Positions 10,541 through 18,838 of a stretch of DNA of 64,000 bases are shown piece by piece. Where the stretch lies: contig DATBJJ010000183.1 of the NCBI GenBank assembly GCA_036556425.1, positions 20,072-84,071 on the forward strand. Reading direction: 5' to 3'. The first letter of the stretch is position 1; each line of letters begins with the position of its first letter. Under the pieces are notes generated by a model. The model worked only from the letters and a program-made list of their open reading frames with translations. It was not told where the DNA came from and made no database searches. The stretch comes from DATBJJ01 sp036556425 (GTDB lineage: Bacteria > Acidobacteriota > Vicinamibacteria > Vicinamibacterales > 2-12-FULL-66-21). The translations under genes were made by a program, and so were the position numbers.

Positions 10541-11095
10541 ATGAGTGACGTCACGGCGCTGCTCGATCAGTGGAACGACGGCGATCCGGAAGCGCTGAAG
10601 AAGGTCCTGGCGCTGCTCTATCCGGAGCTGCGCCGGCTCGCCGACGACTTGCTGCGGCGGGAACGCGTCGGTCACACGCTGCAACCGACGGCGCTGGTGC
10701 ACGAGGCGTACATCAGGCTGACGGGTCTACGGGAAATGCGCCTCGAGAGCCGCCGGCATTTCTATGGGGCGGCGGCGTCGGCGATGCGGCGGATCCTGGT
10801 CGATCACGCGCGGCAGCGCCGCGCGCAGAAGCGCGGCGGGCCGGATCTCGGACGCGCCTCGATCGACGAAGCGCTCAACGCGCCGGTGGATCTGCGGATC
10901 GATTTCGAGCGCCTCGATGAAGCGCTCGAGGAATTGGCGGCATTCGCGCCGGAGAAAGCACGCATCGTGGAACTGCGGTACTTCGCCGGACTCTCCATTC
11001 AAGAAACGGCGGCGCTGCTCGACGTCGCGCCCGCGACGGTCAAGCGCCACTGGACGTTCGCGCGTGCCTGGCTGCACCGCTCATTGACCGAATGA
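10541..11095 (+). CDS. ECF-type sigma-70 factor
   Basis: 184 aa RNA polymerase sigma factor of the short ECF type common in Acidobacteriota and Planctomycetes (PF07638-like). Region 2 spans roughly residues 10-85 (YPELRRLADDLL, then ALVHEAYIRL). A linker carries RRILVDHARQRRAQKRGG, and region 4 is at about 120-180, with a helix-turn-helix around SIQETAALLDVAPATVKRH. Members direct transcription of small regulons. The stop overlaps the start of the downstream kinase (ATGA), a coupling seen repeatedly in this phylum that suggests kinase-linked control. There is no clear Shine-Dalgarno before the ATG. The gene is divergent from the PEP-CTERM/peptidase pair, which is a natural candidate target; that is inference. 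Confidence 0.93.
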   Translation: MSDVTALLDQWNDGDPEALKKVLALLYPELRRLADDLLRRERVGHTLQPTALVHEAYIRLTGLREMRLESRRHFYGAAASAMRRILVDHARQRRAQKRGGPDLGRASIDEALNAPVDLRIDFERLDEALEELAAFAPEKARIVELRYFAGLSIQETAALLDVAPATVKRHWTFARAWLHRSLTE

Positions 11096-13638
11096 GCGAC
11101 GCTCGTCCACCCACCGGCGCGCGCGGGCTGACGCCGGCCGAACTGGCCGACCTCGAAGCGATCTTTGCCGAACTCTCGGAGACCGACACCGCTGCGCGGC
11201 CGGCGCTCCTCGCGGCGCGATGCGCCGGACGGCCGCGCCTGCAAACAGAGCTCGAGGCGCTGCTGCACTCGCACGATCACGTCGGCGAATTCCTCGACAG
11301 TCTGGTCGACGCAGGATCGCCGGACTCACACGACGCGGACGCCATTCTGGACGACCGTCTGAAAATCGGATCGACGATTGGGCCGTACCGATTGGTGGAG
11401 ACGCTGGGAGCGGGCGGTATGGGCGATGTCTATCTCGCCGAACGCGCCGACGGCAGCTTCACGCATCGCGTGGCCGTGAAAGTCACGCGCGCATCGGTGC
11501 GCGAGCGCGAGACCGCGCGCCGATTCCGAAGCGAGCGCCAGATCCTCGCGACGCTGCAGCATCCGCATATCGTCACGCTGCTCGACGGCGGCGCGACCGC
11601 GACAGGCGAAGCGTACCTCGTGATGGAGCACGTCGCGGGCGTTCCCATCACCGACTACTGCGCAGGAAGCCGTTCGACTCGGATATCACTCGAGGCGAGG
11701 CTCCGGCTGATCGCGCACGTGTGCTCGGCCGTTCAATACGCGCATCAGCACGGGATCGTGCATCGCGATCTGAAGCCGGGAAACATTCTCGTGACGGGGG
11801 AGGGCGTTCCGAAGGTCCTCGACTTCGGCGTCGCGAAGCTGCTCGAAGGCTCGGGACACGCAGACGCCACCATGACGCGAGCGCTTGCCGGTCCGCTCAC
11901 GCCGAACTACGCGAGCCCCGAGCAATTGCGCGGTCTTCCGATCACGACGGCGAGCGACGTCTACGCGCTTGGCGTGCTCACTTACGAAGTGGTGTCTGGT
12001 CGACGCCCGTACGAGACATCCGGCAAGACGCTCGACGAAGTACTGGAGCTCGTGCTGAAGACGGAGCCGCCGCGTCCAAGCGCGGCGGCGTCGGCGTCGT
12101 CGAGCGCCGGGCACGCCGATTCGTATCGGCGCCTCAAAGGCGATCTCGACGCGATCGTGCTCAAGGCGATGAGCAAGGAGCCCGAGCACCGGTATGGATC
12201 GGCGGGCGAGCTCGCCGACGATCTCGAGCGCTTCCTCGCCGGCAAACCGGTGGTCGCGCGCGAACCGTCGATCGGCTATGTCATGCGCCGCCTCGCCGGG
12301 CGGAACAAAGCGGCCGTCGCGATTCTCGCGGCGTCGCTCATCGCGATCCTGAGCGCGCTCGGCATCGCGCTGTGGCAGCGGCAAGTGGCGATTGGTGCGC
12401 AGGCCCGTGCCGAGCAGCGGTTCAAGGACGTGCGGCAGCTCGCGAACGCGCTCATCTTCAAGATTCACGACGCCGTCATGGGGCTTCCGGGGTCGACGCC
12501 CGTGCGCCAGACGATCGTCAACGAGGCGCTGTCGTACCTGGAGCGGCTCGAGGCGGAATCCAAGGGAGACGAGTCCCTGCAGATCGAGCTGTCGGGCGCG
12601 TATCGGCAGATCGGCAGCATCCTTGGCGATCCAGGCCGTCCGAACTTGGGCGATCGGGATGCCGCCATTGCGCAGTACGAGAAGGCGCGCAAGCTCGTCC
12701 TGCCGCTCGTCCAGCGTGATCAGCCGTCGTTTCAGGCGATGGCGGCGCTCGTCAACACGAACGTGCTCCTGTCCGCCGTTCTCAACCGCAATCGTGACGA
12801 GCGCGGCAGGGTTCTCGCGGACGAAGCGGTCAAGTACGCGCAGCGTCTCACCGAGATTCCGAATCCTCATCCGGAAGCAGGCTTGCTGTTGGGGAGGGCG
12901 ATGTTCAATCTCTCCGGGGTCCTACCCGACGAGGAATCCGTCGCGGTGTGGCAGCGGACCGTCGAGATCTATGAAGCCGAGGCCCGCCGCCGACCAAACG
13001 ACACATCGATGCGCCGAAACGTCGCGCTGGCGGAAAAATACCTAGGAGGCACCTTCGACACGCTCGGCCGGTTGTCGGAGGCCGAAACGCACTATCGACG
13101 CGCGCTCGACATTGACGAGAAGAACCATGCGCTGGCGCCCGACAATCGGACCGCGCGGTTCGATCTTGCCATCGATCTCGCCAACGTCGCGTCGATTCTC
13201 GAAGCCCAGGATCGCATCGGCGAGGCGTATACGATGTTCTCGCGCAGTCTTGAAATGCGCAGACTGCTGTCGGAATCGGACCCCACCGATCAGTTGTCGA
13301 AGGGCCGCCTCGGGTTCGTGCTCACGAGGGCAGCTCGGCTCGAATTGGAGCTGGGCAACAAGGCGCTGGCGGTTGCGCACGCGCGTGAAGCGGTGGAGAT
13401 CACTCAATCGGTCCTCAACGTCACCAAAGATCCCAGCAGCAGAATCGATAGCGGCAAGGCAATCGCGGTCTGGGGCGACGTCGAGTGGGCGACCGACGAT
13501 CGCGTCAACGCGTGCGATGCGTATCGTCGTGCCGCGCGGATCTTCGCCGACCGCGAGGCCGCGCGCAGCGAGCTCTTCTACGCGAAGATTGTCGAGAGAG
13601 GCCTCGAGAAATGTGGAAAGGCGGGACTGCTCAAGTGA
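11092..13638 (+). CDS. transmembrane Ser/Thr protein kinase with TPR sensor domain
   Basis: 848 aa. A cytoplasmic Hanks-type kinase domain (about 98-385) has the glycine loop GAGGMGDVYL (106-115), Lys130 (VAVKV), catalytic HRDLKPGN (224-231) and DFG (244-246), then a TPNYASPEQL activation segment, so it should be active. One TM helix lies at about 408-429. The C-terminal half (435-848) is helical, with TPR-like repeats. About 95 N-terminal residues precede the kinase fold and resemble the helical leader of many acidobacterial sigma-linked kinases. Translationally coupled to the ECF sigma gene (4-bp overlap), so the pair probably forms a signalling unit in which the TPR part senses or binds partners. 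Its stop overlaps the convergent thiolase stop by 8 bp. Confidence 0.95.
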   Translation: MSDARPPTGARGLTPAELADLEAIFAELSETDTAARPALLAARCAGRPRLQTELEALLHSHDHVGEFLDSLVDAGSPDSHDADAILDDRLKIGSTIGPYRLVETLGAGGMGDVYLAERADGSFTHRVAVKVTRASVRERETARRFRSERQILATLQHPHIVTLLDGGATATGEAYLVMEHVAGVPITDYCAGSRSTRISLEARLRLIAHVCSAVQYAHQHGIVHRDLKPGNILVTGEGVPKVLDFGVAKLLEGSGHADATMTRALAGPLTPNYASPEQLRGLPITTASDVYALGVLTYEVVSGRRPYETSGKTLDEVLELVLKTEPPRPSAAASASSSAGHADSYRRLKGDLDAIVLKAMSKEPEHRYGSAGELADDLERFLAGKPVVAREPSIGYVMRRLAGRNKAAVAILAASLIAILSALGIALWQRQVAIGAQARAEQRFKDVRQLANALIFKIHDAVMGLPGSTPVRQTIVNEALSYLERLEAESKGDESLQIELSGAYRQIGSILGDPGRPNLGDRDAAIAQYEKARKLVLPLVQRDQPSFQAMAALVNTNVLLSAVLNRNRDERGRVLADEAVKYAQRLTEIPNPHPEAGLLLGRAMFNLSGVLPDEESVAVWQRTVEIYEAEARRRPNDTSMRRNVALAEKYLGGTFDTLGRLSEAETHYRRALDIDEKNHALAPDNRTARFDLAIDLANVASILEAQDRIGEAYTMFSRSLEMRRLLSESDPTDQLSKGRLGFVLTRAARLELELGNKALAVAHAREAVEITQSVLNVTKDPSSRIDSGKAIAVWGDVEWATDDRVNACDAYRRAARIFADREAARSELFYAKIVERGLEKCGKAGLLK

Positions 13639-14821
13639 GTCGCTCGACGGCGAGCGCCACGCCGTTCCCACCGCCCAGGCACAGCGCCGCAACGCCTCGC
13701 GTCTTTCCCGTCCGCTCGAGCGCGTAGAGGAGCGTCGTCAGCACGCGCGCGCCGCTCGCGCCGATGGCGTGCCCCAGAGCCACGGCTCCGCCCTGTATGT
13801 TGACGCGCGCGGGATCGATCCCGAGCTCGCTCATGACAGCGATGGCCTGGACCGAGAACGCTTCGTTGATCTCGAAGAGGTCGACGTCTTCCAGCTTCCA
13901 GCCGATCTTCGACGCGAGTTTCCGGACGGCTTCGACCGGCGTCATCATCACGAGCTTGGGCGGGAGCCCGCTCGTCGCCTGCCCGATGATGCGCGCTATC
14001 GGAGCGATCCCGAGCGCGCGCGCTCTCTCCGCGGCCATCACGACGAGCGCGGCGGCCGCGTCGTTGACGCCGGGCGCGTTGCCCGCGGTGACGCTTCCAT
14101 CTTTCTTGAACGCGGGCTTCAACGCGGCGAGCGATTCCGCCGTCGTGTCTTCGCGAATCGGCTCGTCCTTGTCGACGACGACCGGATCGCCTTTTCGCTG
14201 CGGAATCGAGATCGGCAGGATCTCCTTCTTGAACCAGCCTTCGCGCGTCGCGTGCGCCGCTTTGCGATGGCTGTCGGCCGCGAACCGATCCTGTTCGGCG
14301 CGCGCGACGGAGTACTTCTCCGCGACGACCTCGCCGGAAATGCCCATGTGGCAGTTCTCGAACGCGCACCACAATCCGTCGTTGATGAGCGCGTCGACGA
14401 TCTTGCCGTCGCCCATGCGGAGGCCTTCGCGCACCCGCGGCAGGAGGTACGGTGCGCTGCTCATCGACTCCATGCCGCCGGCGACCGCGATGTCGATATC
14501 TCCCGTGGCGATGCCTTGCGCCGCAAGCATGACGGCCTTGAGCCCCGAGCCGCACACTTTGTTGATCGTCAGCGCGGCGACGTGATCGCCGAGGCCGCCG
14601 TTCAACGCGGCCTGCCGCGCCGGGTTCTGACCGGCGCCCGCTTGAATGACGTGGCCCATGATGCACTCGTCGACGCTCGCGGGATCGATGCCCGCGCGGC
14701 GGACCGCCTCGCGGACGACGAGCGCGCCGAGCTGCGGCGCCGTGAAGTCCTTCAAGGCGCCGAGGAATTTTCCCGTCGGCGTGCGGACAGCGGAAACGAT
14801 CACCGAGTCTCGATTGTTCAT
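13631..14821 (-). CDS. thiolase (acetyl-CoA C-acetyltransferase family)
   Basis: 396 aa, normal length for a biosynthetic or degradative thiolase. It condenses two acyl-CoA (typically 2 acetyl-CoA to acetoacetyl-CoA) or runs the reverse reaction in the cytoplasm. The nucleophilic Cys90 is in INKVCGSG; His351 in ALGHAIGASGAR and Cys381 in CLGGGNG complete the active site. NEAF, which lies in ENEAF-like context, is present. ATG 14821 (MNNRDSVIVSAVRTP) was chosen by family fit; ATG 14827, two codons earlier, is equally possible. It follows the DUF721-like gene by only a few bases and is probably cotranscribed with it. Whether it serves acetoacetyl-CoA synthesis or beta-oxidation cannot be told from the sequence. 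Confidence 0.95.
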   Translation of the reverse strand: MNNRDSVIVSAVRTPTGKFLGALKDFTAPQLGALVVREAVRRAGIDPASVDECIMGHVIQAGAGQNPARQAALNGGLGDHVAALTINKVCGSGLKAVMLAAQGIATGDIDIAVAGGMESMSSAPYLLPRVREGLRMGDGKIVDALINDGLWCAFENCHMGISGEVVAEKYSVARAEQDRFAADSHRKAAHATREGWFKKEILPISIPQRKGDPVVVDKDEPIREDTTAESLAALKPAFKKDGSVTAGNAPGVNDAAAALVVMAAERARALGIAPIARIIGQATSGLPPKLVMMTPVEAVRKLASKIGWKLEDVDLFEINEAFSVQAIAVMSELGIDPARVNIQGGAVALGHAIGASGARVLTTLLYALERTGKTRGVAALCLGGGNGVALAVERLT

Positions 14822-14832
14822 AGGCATTTCGC

Positions 14833-15108
14833 TCAGCGCTCGACGTGCAGCCTCTTGACGCTCTCGCTGCCGAGCAGGTACTGCAGCCGCTTCAGGACGA
14901 CGTCCTGCGCCCGCGCGATCTCCTGCGACCATCTCGGATCCGACGCGTGGACCGTCAACACGCCATCGGCGAGCGTTACGGTCGTCGTCCGCGCGAGCGC
15001 CGGACCGACGGCAAGCTGCCACGCGAAGCTCGTACGCGCGGCGCTGGGCGGCTGTTTTCTCACGATCTCGGCGAGCACGCCGGAGGTCAGGTGCTGGATG
15101 GGGAACAT
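14833..15108 (-). CDS. DUF721/DciA-like protein
   Basis: 91 aa small basic protein resembling the DUF721 family: an N-terminal helical stretch, then a beta-rich core containing the conserved pattern LTVHASDPRWSQE and LKRLQ. Characterised members (DciA) load the replicative helicase DnaB in bacteria lacking DnaC; others remain uncharacterised. This copy has only the compact core and lacks the long disordered tail of many DciA proteins, so assignment to helicase loading is tentative. Its start borders a repeat array that fills the whole gap to the divergent maf gene, and it is followed by the thiolase gene on the same strand. Confidence 0.7.
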   Translation of the reverse strand: MFPIQHLTSGVLAEIVRKQPPSAARTSFAWQLAVGPALARTTTVTLADGVLTVHASDPRWSQEIARAQDVVLKRLQYLLGSESVKRLHVER

Positions 15109-15112
15109 TTGG

Positions 15113-15280
15113 TAGCTATCAGCTCTCAGCTATCAGCTGTCAGTTAAATCATTCAGATCTTAATCGATCGGTTGGGAAGCTCATAGCTCGGAGCTGACAG
15201 CTGAGAGCTGACAGCTGAGAGCTGACAGCTGAGAGCTGACAGCTGAGAGCTGACAGCTGATAGCTGAGAGCTGACAGCTA
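15113..15280. repeat. heptamer foldback array, GCTGACA/GCTGAGA units
   Basis: About 170 bp of nearly continuous 7-bp units GCTGACA and GCTGAGA with GCTATCA variants. The short left arm (15113-15143) reads the units in the complementary orientation (ATCAGCTCTCAGC). The long right arm starts near 15190 and runs to 15280. An approximately 45-bp AT-richer spacer (15144-15189) separates them. The array occupies the entire divergent intergenic space between the DUF721 gene and maf, so the promoters of both genes must lie within or beside it. Confidence 0.9.
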
Positions 15281-15870
15281 TGATTGGTGCCGTGCCACTC
15301 ATTCTTGCCTCCGCCTCGCTCCGGCGCGCCGAGCTCCTGACCGCCGCGGGATTCGACTTCCAGATCGAGCCCGCGAACGTCGACGAACGCGTGCACGAGG
15401 GTGAAGATCCCACCGCGTACGCGCTGCGCGTCGCGCGCGCGAAGGCCGACCACATACTTAAGACGCGCACAGCTCGCGATCCGGTGCTGGCGGCGGACAC
15501 CGTCGTCGTCGGCGGCGGGCACCTCATGGGAAAGCCGGCCGACGATCGCGACGCGGCGTCCATGCTGAAAACGCTGTCGGGGAGCGTGCACGAGGTGCAC
15601 ACGGCGGTCGTGCTCCACGGCAGGCGCGGCGGGCGATCGGAGCTCGTGACTACGCGCGTCCGCTTTCAACCGCTCACGGACGCCGAAATCGAGTGGTACA
15701 TCCGCACCGGCGAGCCCGCCGGAAAGGCTGGGGCATATGCGATTCAGGGAAGGGCGGCGCGATTCATCGACTGGATCGACGGCTCGTGGTCGAACGTCGT
15801 CGGATTGCCAATCTCGGCCGTTTATCGCCTGCTGAAAGAACTGGACGAGCTGACCGAGACCAGCGATTGA
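15280..15870 (+). CDS. maf: Maf-like nucleoside triphosphate pyrophosphatase
   Basis: 196 aa, usual length for Maf/YhdE. It hydrolyses non-canonical or canonical NTPs (dTTP/UTP or m7GTP type) to NMP and PPi, and is a cytoplasmic house-cleaning enzyme. The family signature is visible: LILASASLRRAEL at residues 7-19, the DERVHEG acidic motif, AADTVVV, GKPADDRDAA, and GKAGAYAIQGRAA near the C-terminus. The ATG lies exactly at the end of the GCTGACA array, and no standard Shine-Dalgarno is present (AGCTGACAGCT precedes it). GTG at 15292 is a possible alternative start. It precedes the ccm operon by 58 bp. Confidence 0.93.
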   Translation: MIGAVPLILASASLRRAELLTAAGFDFQIEPANVDERVHEGEDPTAYALRVARAKADHILKTRTARDPVLAADTVVVGGGHLMGKPADDRDAASMLKTLSGSVHEVHTAVVLHGRRGGRSELVTTRVRFQPLTDAEIEWYIRTGEPAGKAGAYAIQGRAARFIDWIDGSWSNVVGLPISAVYRLLKELDELTETSD

Positions 15871-15928
15871 CCGGCTCGCGCGGCGACTGTATTCTGAGGC
15901 GAGCTTTCCCACGATTTCAGGCAGCGCT

Positions 15929-16348
15929 ATGAAACCCAAGACTCTCAAGATCGCTCTGACTGCGGTTGTCTTCGTCCTGGCGTTGTCCGGACTGATGTAT
16001 TCGAGCCTCCGCGACGGCACCGAGTACTTCACCAACGTCGACGAAGCCGTGAAGGCGCCTCAGGCCTGGAAGGGAAAGAAGCTGAACCTCCACGGGTTCG
16101 TCGTCGAGAAGTCGATCCTCCGCAAGCCCGACACGCTCGAGTACCGCTTCCACGTTCAGCACAACGGCAAGGTCCTTCCGGTGAGCTACACCGGCGTCGT
16201 TCCCGACACCTTCAAGGACGGCGCGGAGGTCGTGCTCAAAGGGCATCTTCGCGACGAGGGCTTCGCGGTCGATCCGAACGGCGTCGTCGCCAAGTGCCCG
16301 TCGAAGTACGAAGAAGAAAAGTTGAAGGCTCGCGCCACAGGCACATAA
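15929..16348 (+). CDS. ccmE: CcmE haem chaperone, CxxxY variant
   Basis: 139 aa. Periplasmic haem chaperone of cytochrome c maturation System I, anchored by an N-terminal TM helix (residues 8-27), with a beta-barrel OB fold after it. Classical CcmE binds haem covalently through His in HxxxY; here the equivalent motif is CPSKY (Cys123, Tyr127). This is the cysteine form described from archaea, Desulfovibrio and other bacteria with a variant System I. First gene of the ccm operon, 3 bp before ccmF. Conserved elements such as YRFHVQHNGKVLPVSYTGVVPD confirm the family. Confidence 0.93.
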   Translation: MKPKTLKIALTAVVFVLALSGLMYSSLRDGTEYFTNVDEAVKAPQAWKGKKLNLHGFVVEKSILRKPDTLEYRFHVQHNGKVLPVSYTGVVPDTFKDGAEVVLKGHLRDEGFAVDPNGVVAKCPSKYEEEKLKARATGT

Positions 16349-16351
16349 CCC

Positions 16352-18838
16352 ATGCCCGCACTCGGCACGTTCGCTCTCCTGGCGGCTTTCGTCACCTGCG
16401 CCTATGCGATTGCCGCCTCGGTGGCGGGAGCCCGCCGCCGCTCGACGCGGCTCGTCGAGAGCGGCGTCGGCGCTTTCTATTTCCTCGCGGCGCTGATGGT
16501 GGTCGCCTCGTCCATCCTCATTCACGCCTTCGTCACCGGGGACTACTCGATCAAGTACGTGCAGCGCTATTCGGATTCGGCGCTGCCGCTCGCGTACAAG
16601 ATCGCGTCGTACTGGGGCGGCCTGGACGGATCGATCATGTTCTGGGTCACGCTGCTCGCGATGTTCGGCTCGATCGCGATCTACGTGAACCGCGACCGCC
16701 ATCGCGAGCTGATTCCCTACGTCGTCTCCACGATCGCCGCCACGGAGATGTTCTTCATCTTCTTGATGGTGGTTCACAACAACCCGTTCTCGACGTTCCT
16801 GACCGAGACGCCGGCCGACGGGCGTGGATTGACGCCGCTGCTGCAGAACTTCTACATGGCCATCCATCCGCCGTCGATGTACATCGGCTTCGTGGCCATG
16901 ACGGTGCCGTTCGCCTTCGGGCTCGCGGCGCTCATCACCGGGCACTTGGACGACGCGTGGCTCCGCGCCGTGCGTCGCTGGACGATGCTCGGATGGCTGT
17001 TCCTGTCCTTCGGCCTGACGCTCGGCATGTTGTGGGCGTATGAAGAATTGGGATGGGGCGGGTACTGGATGTGGGACCCCGTCGAGAACGCCGGGCTTCT
17101 GCCGTGGTTCACGGCGACGGCGTTCCTGCACTCCGTGCGAGTGCAGGAGCAGCGCGGGATGCTGCGCGTGTGGAACGTGACGCTCGTCATCGTGACGTTC
17201 TTCCTCACGATCTTCGGGACGTTCATGACGCGGTCGGGCGTCGTGCAGTCGGTCCACGCGTTCGGCGAGGATCGCGAGCTCGCGATCCTGTTCACGATCT
17301 TCATGGTGCTGACGCTCGTCTTCAGCTTCAGTTGGGTCATTTATCGATTGCCGCTGCTGCGTGCGCGCAACGAGCTCGACTCGTGGGTATCCCGCGAGGC
17401 GGCGTTCCTCGCGAACAACTGGATTCTTCTCTTCTCCGCCTTCTTCGTGCTGTTCGCGACGATGTTCCCAACGCTCAGCGAGGCGGTCACCGGTCAGCGC
17501 CTCACGGTGGCCGGGCTGTTCTACAACCGCTGGATGGCGCCGATTGGCTTGATGCTGCTCGTGCTCACGGGCATCGGTCCGCTGCTCGCGTGGCGCAAGT
17601 CCACGGTCGAGAACCTCGTGTATCAGATGCAGTGGCCGGTGACCGCTTTCCTCGTCACTGGCGCCGGACTTTACGCGTTGGGCGTCCGCATCTGGAGCTC
17701 GGGCTTGTGCTTCGCGCTGTGCGCGTTCGTGCTGGCCACGATCACGCAGGAGTTCATCCGCGGCGCGAACGTGCGTCGGGCCGCGTCCGGCACGGACATC
17801 TTCACCGCGCTCATCGGGCTCGTCGGCCGATCGAAGCGCCGCTACGGCGGCTACATCGTGCACGTCGGCGTGGTCCTGATCTTCCTTGGCTTCGCGGGCG
17901 AGGGCTTCAAGCAGGAAGAGCAGGCGCTGCTCAAGCCTGGCGAGCAGATGAAGGTGGGGCAGTTCACGCTGCGGCACGACGCGCTGCGCGTCACCGAGGA
18001 TGCGCAGAAGCAGATGATTTCCGGGCAGCTCAGCGTGTTCGAGGACGGCACCCCGGCCGGCACGATGGGTCCTGCGCGCTGGTTCTACAAGAAGCGCGAA
18101 GAAGAGCCGACGACCGAGGTCGCGATCCGCCGGGCGATCGCCGAGGATCTCTACGTCGTCCTCGCGGGCTACGACGCCGCCGCGCAAACGGCGACCTACA
18201 CGGTGACGATCAATCCGCTCGTCAACTGGATCTGGTTCGGCTTCGGCGTGATGGCGCTGGGCACGATCATCGCGCTGCTGCCCGACACCGCGTTCGCGTT
18301 CGCGAGCGCTCGCGCGCCGGCGGGCGCCGCGGCTGCCGCGCGCTCGGCGACGATGCTGTTGATTGTGATGTTGACGCTGCCGGCGGCCGCGTCCGCGCAG
18401 CACGTGGAGACCGCCGATTCGATGCGCGTCACGATCGCGCGCACGCCGCTCGAGAAAGAGCTGTGGCGCGAGCTGATTTGCATGTGCCGGACGTGCGGGC
18501 GCAAGCGGATCGGCGATTTCTGCTGCGGCCACGCGGCGAAGATGCGGATGGAAGTGGCGCGGCTGCTCGACGCGGGGAAGACGCGCGAAGAGATCTACCA
18601 GCACTTCATCAAGGAATACGGCAGCCAGGAACCGCTCGGCGCCCCGCTCGATCAGGGGTTCAATCGCCTCGCGTGGCTCTTCCCGTATCTCGTCGGAGCA
18701 ACGGGCGCGATCGGCATCGTGTTCGTCGCCATGCGGTGGTCGCGCCGCGACGACGGATCGGCCCGAAACGCGGCGCTCCCCGCGGAGGATCCGGCGCTTC
18801 GCTCGAGGCTCGACGATGAGCTCCGTGACCTCGACTAG
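16352..18838 (+). CDS. ccmF: CcmF-CcmH fusion, cytochrome c haem lyase
   Basis: 828 aa. Residues 1-665 are CcmF: about 15 TM helices, the tryptophan-rich haem-handling motif GGYWMWDPVENAG near residues 235-250, and EARFRR-less TM architecture typical of CcmF. From about residue 670 a second signal-peptide-like helix (TMLLIVMLTLPAAASA) leads into a CcmH-type domain (about 690-828) with the redox cysteines CMCRTCG and FCCGHA, the helical stretch MRMEVARLLDAGKTREEIYQHF, YGSQ, and a final TM. Classical CcmH uses LRCxxC; this is the Cys-rich variant. Together they ligate haem to apocytochrome CxxCH in the periplasm. Fusion of lyase and apocytochrome reductase in one chain is unusual. The stop overlaps the next gene by 23 bp. 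Confidence 0.93.
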   Translation: MPALGTFALLAAFVTCAYAIAASVAGARRRSTRLVESGVGAFYFLAALMVVASSILIHAFVTGDYSIKYVQRYSDSALPLAYKIASYWGGLDGSIMFWVTLLAMFGSIAIYVNRDRHRELIPYVVSTIAATEMFFIFLMVVHNNPFSTFLTETPADGRGLTPLLQNFYMAIHPPSMYIGFVAMTVPFAFGLAALITGHLDDAWLRAVRRWTMLGWLFLSFGLTLGMLWAYEELGWGGYWMWDPVENAGLLPWFTATAFLHSVRVQEQRGMLRVWNVTLVIVTFFLTIFGTFMTRSGVVQSVHAFGEDRELAILFTIFMVLTLVFSFSWVIYRLPLLRARNELDSWVSREAAFLANNWILLFSAFFVLFATMFPTLSEAVTGQRLTVAGLFYNRWMAPIGLMLLVLTGIGPLLAWRKSTVENLVYQMQWPVTAFLVTGAGLYALGVRIWSSGLCFALCAFVLATITQEFIRGANVRRAASGTDIFTALIGLVGRSKRRYGGYIVHVGVVLIFLGFAGEGFKQEEQALLKPGEQMKVGQFTLRHDALRVTEDAQKQMISGQLSVFEDGTPAGTMGPARWFYKKREEEPTTEVAIRRAIAEDLYVVLAGYDAAAQTATYTVTINPLVNWIWFGFGVMALGTIIALLPDTAFAFASARAPAGAAAAARSATMLLIVMLTLPAAASAQHVETADSMRVTIARTPLEKELWRELICMCRTCGRKRIGDFCCGHAAKMRMEVARLLDAGKTREEIYQHFIKEYGSQEPLGAPLDQGFNRLAWLFPYLVGATGAIGIVFVAMRWSRRDDGSARNAALPAEDPALRSRLDDELRDLD

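Noticed and set aside
13631..15022. Start of the thiolase at 15022
   Set aside because: The extra 67 residues overlap the DUF721-like gene and have shadow-frame composition; family alignment begins at the MNNRDS start.
15113..15280. CRISPR array
   Set aside because: Units are 7 bp, contiguous, without spacers of constant length, and no cas genes are present.
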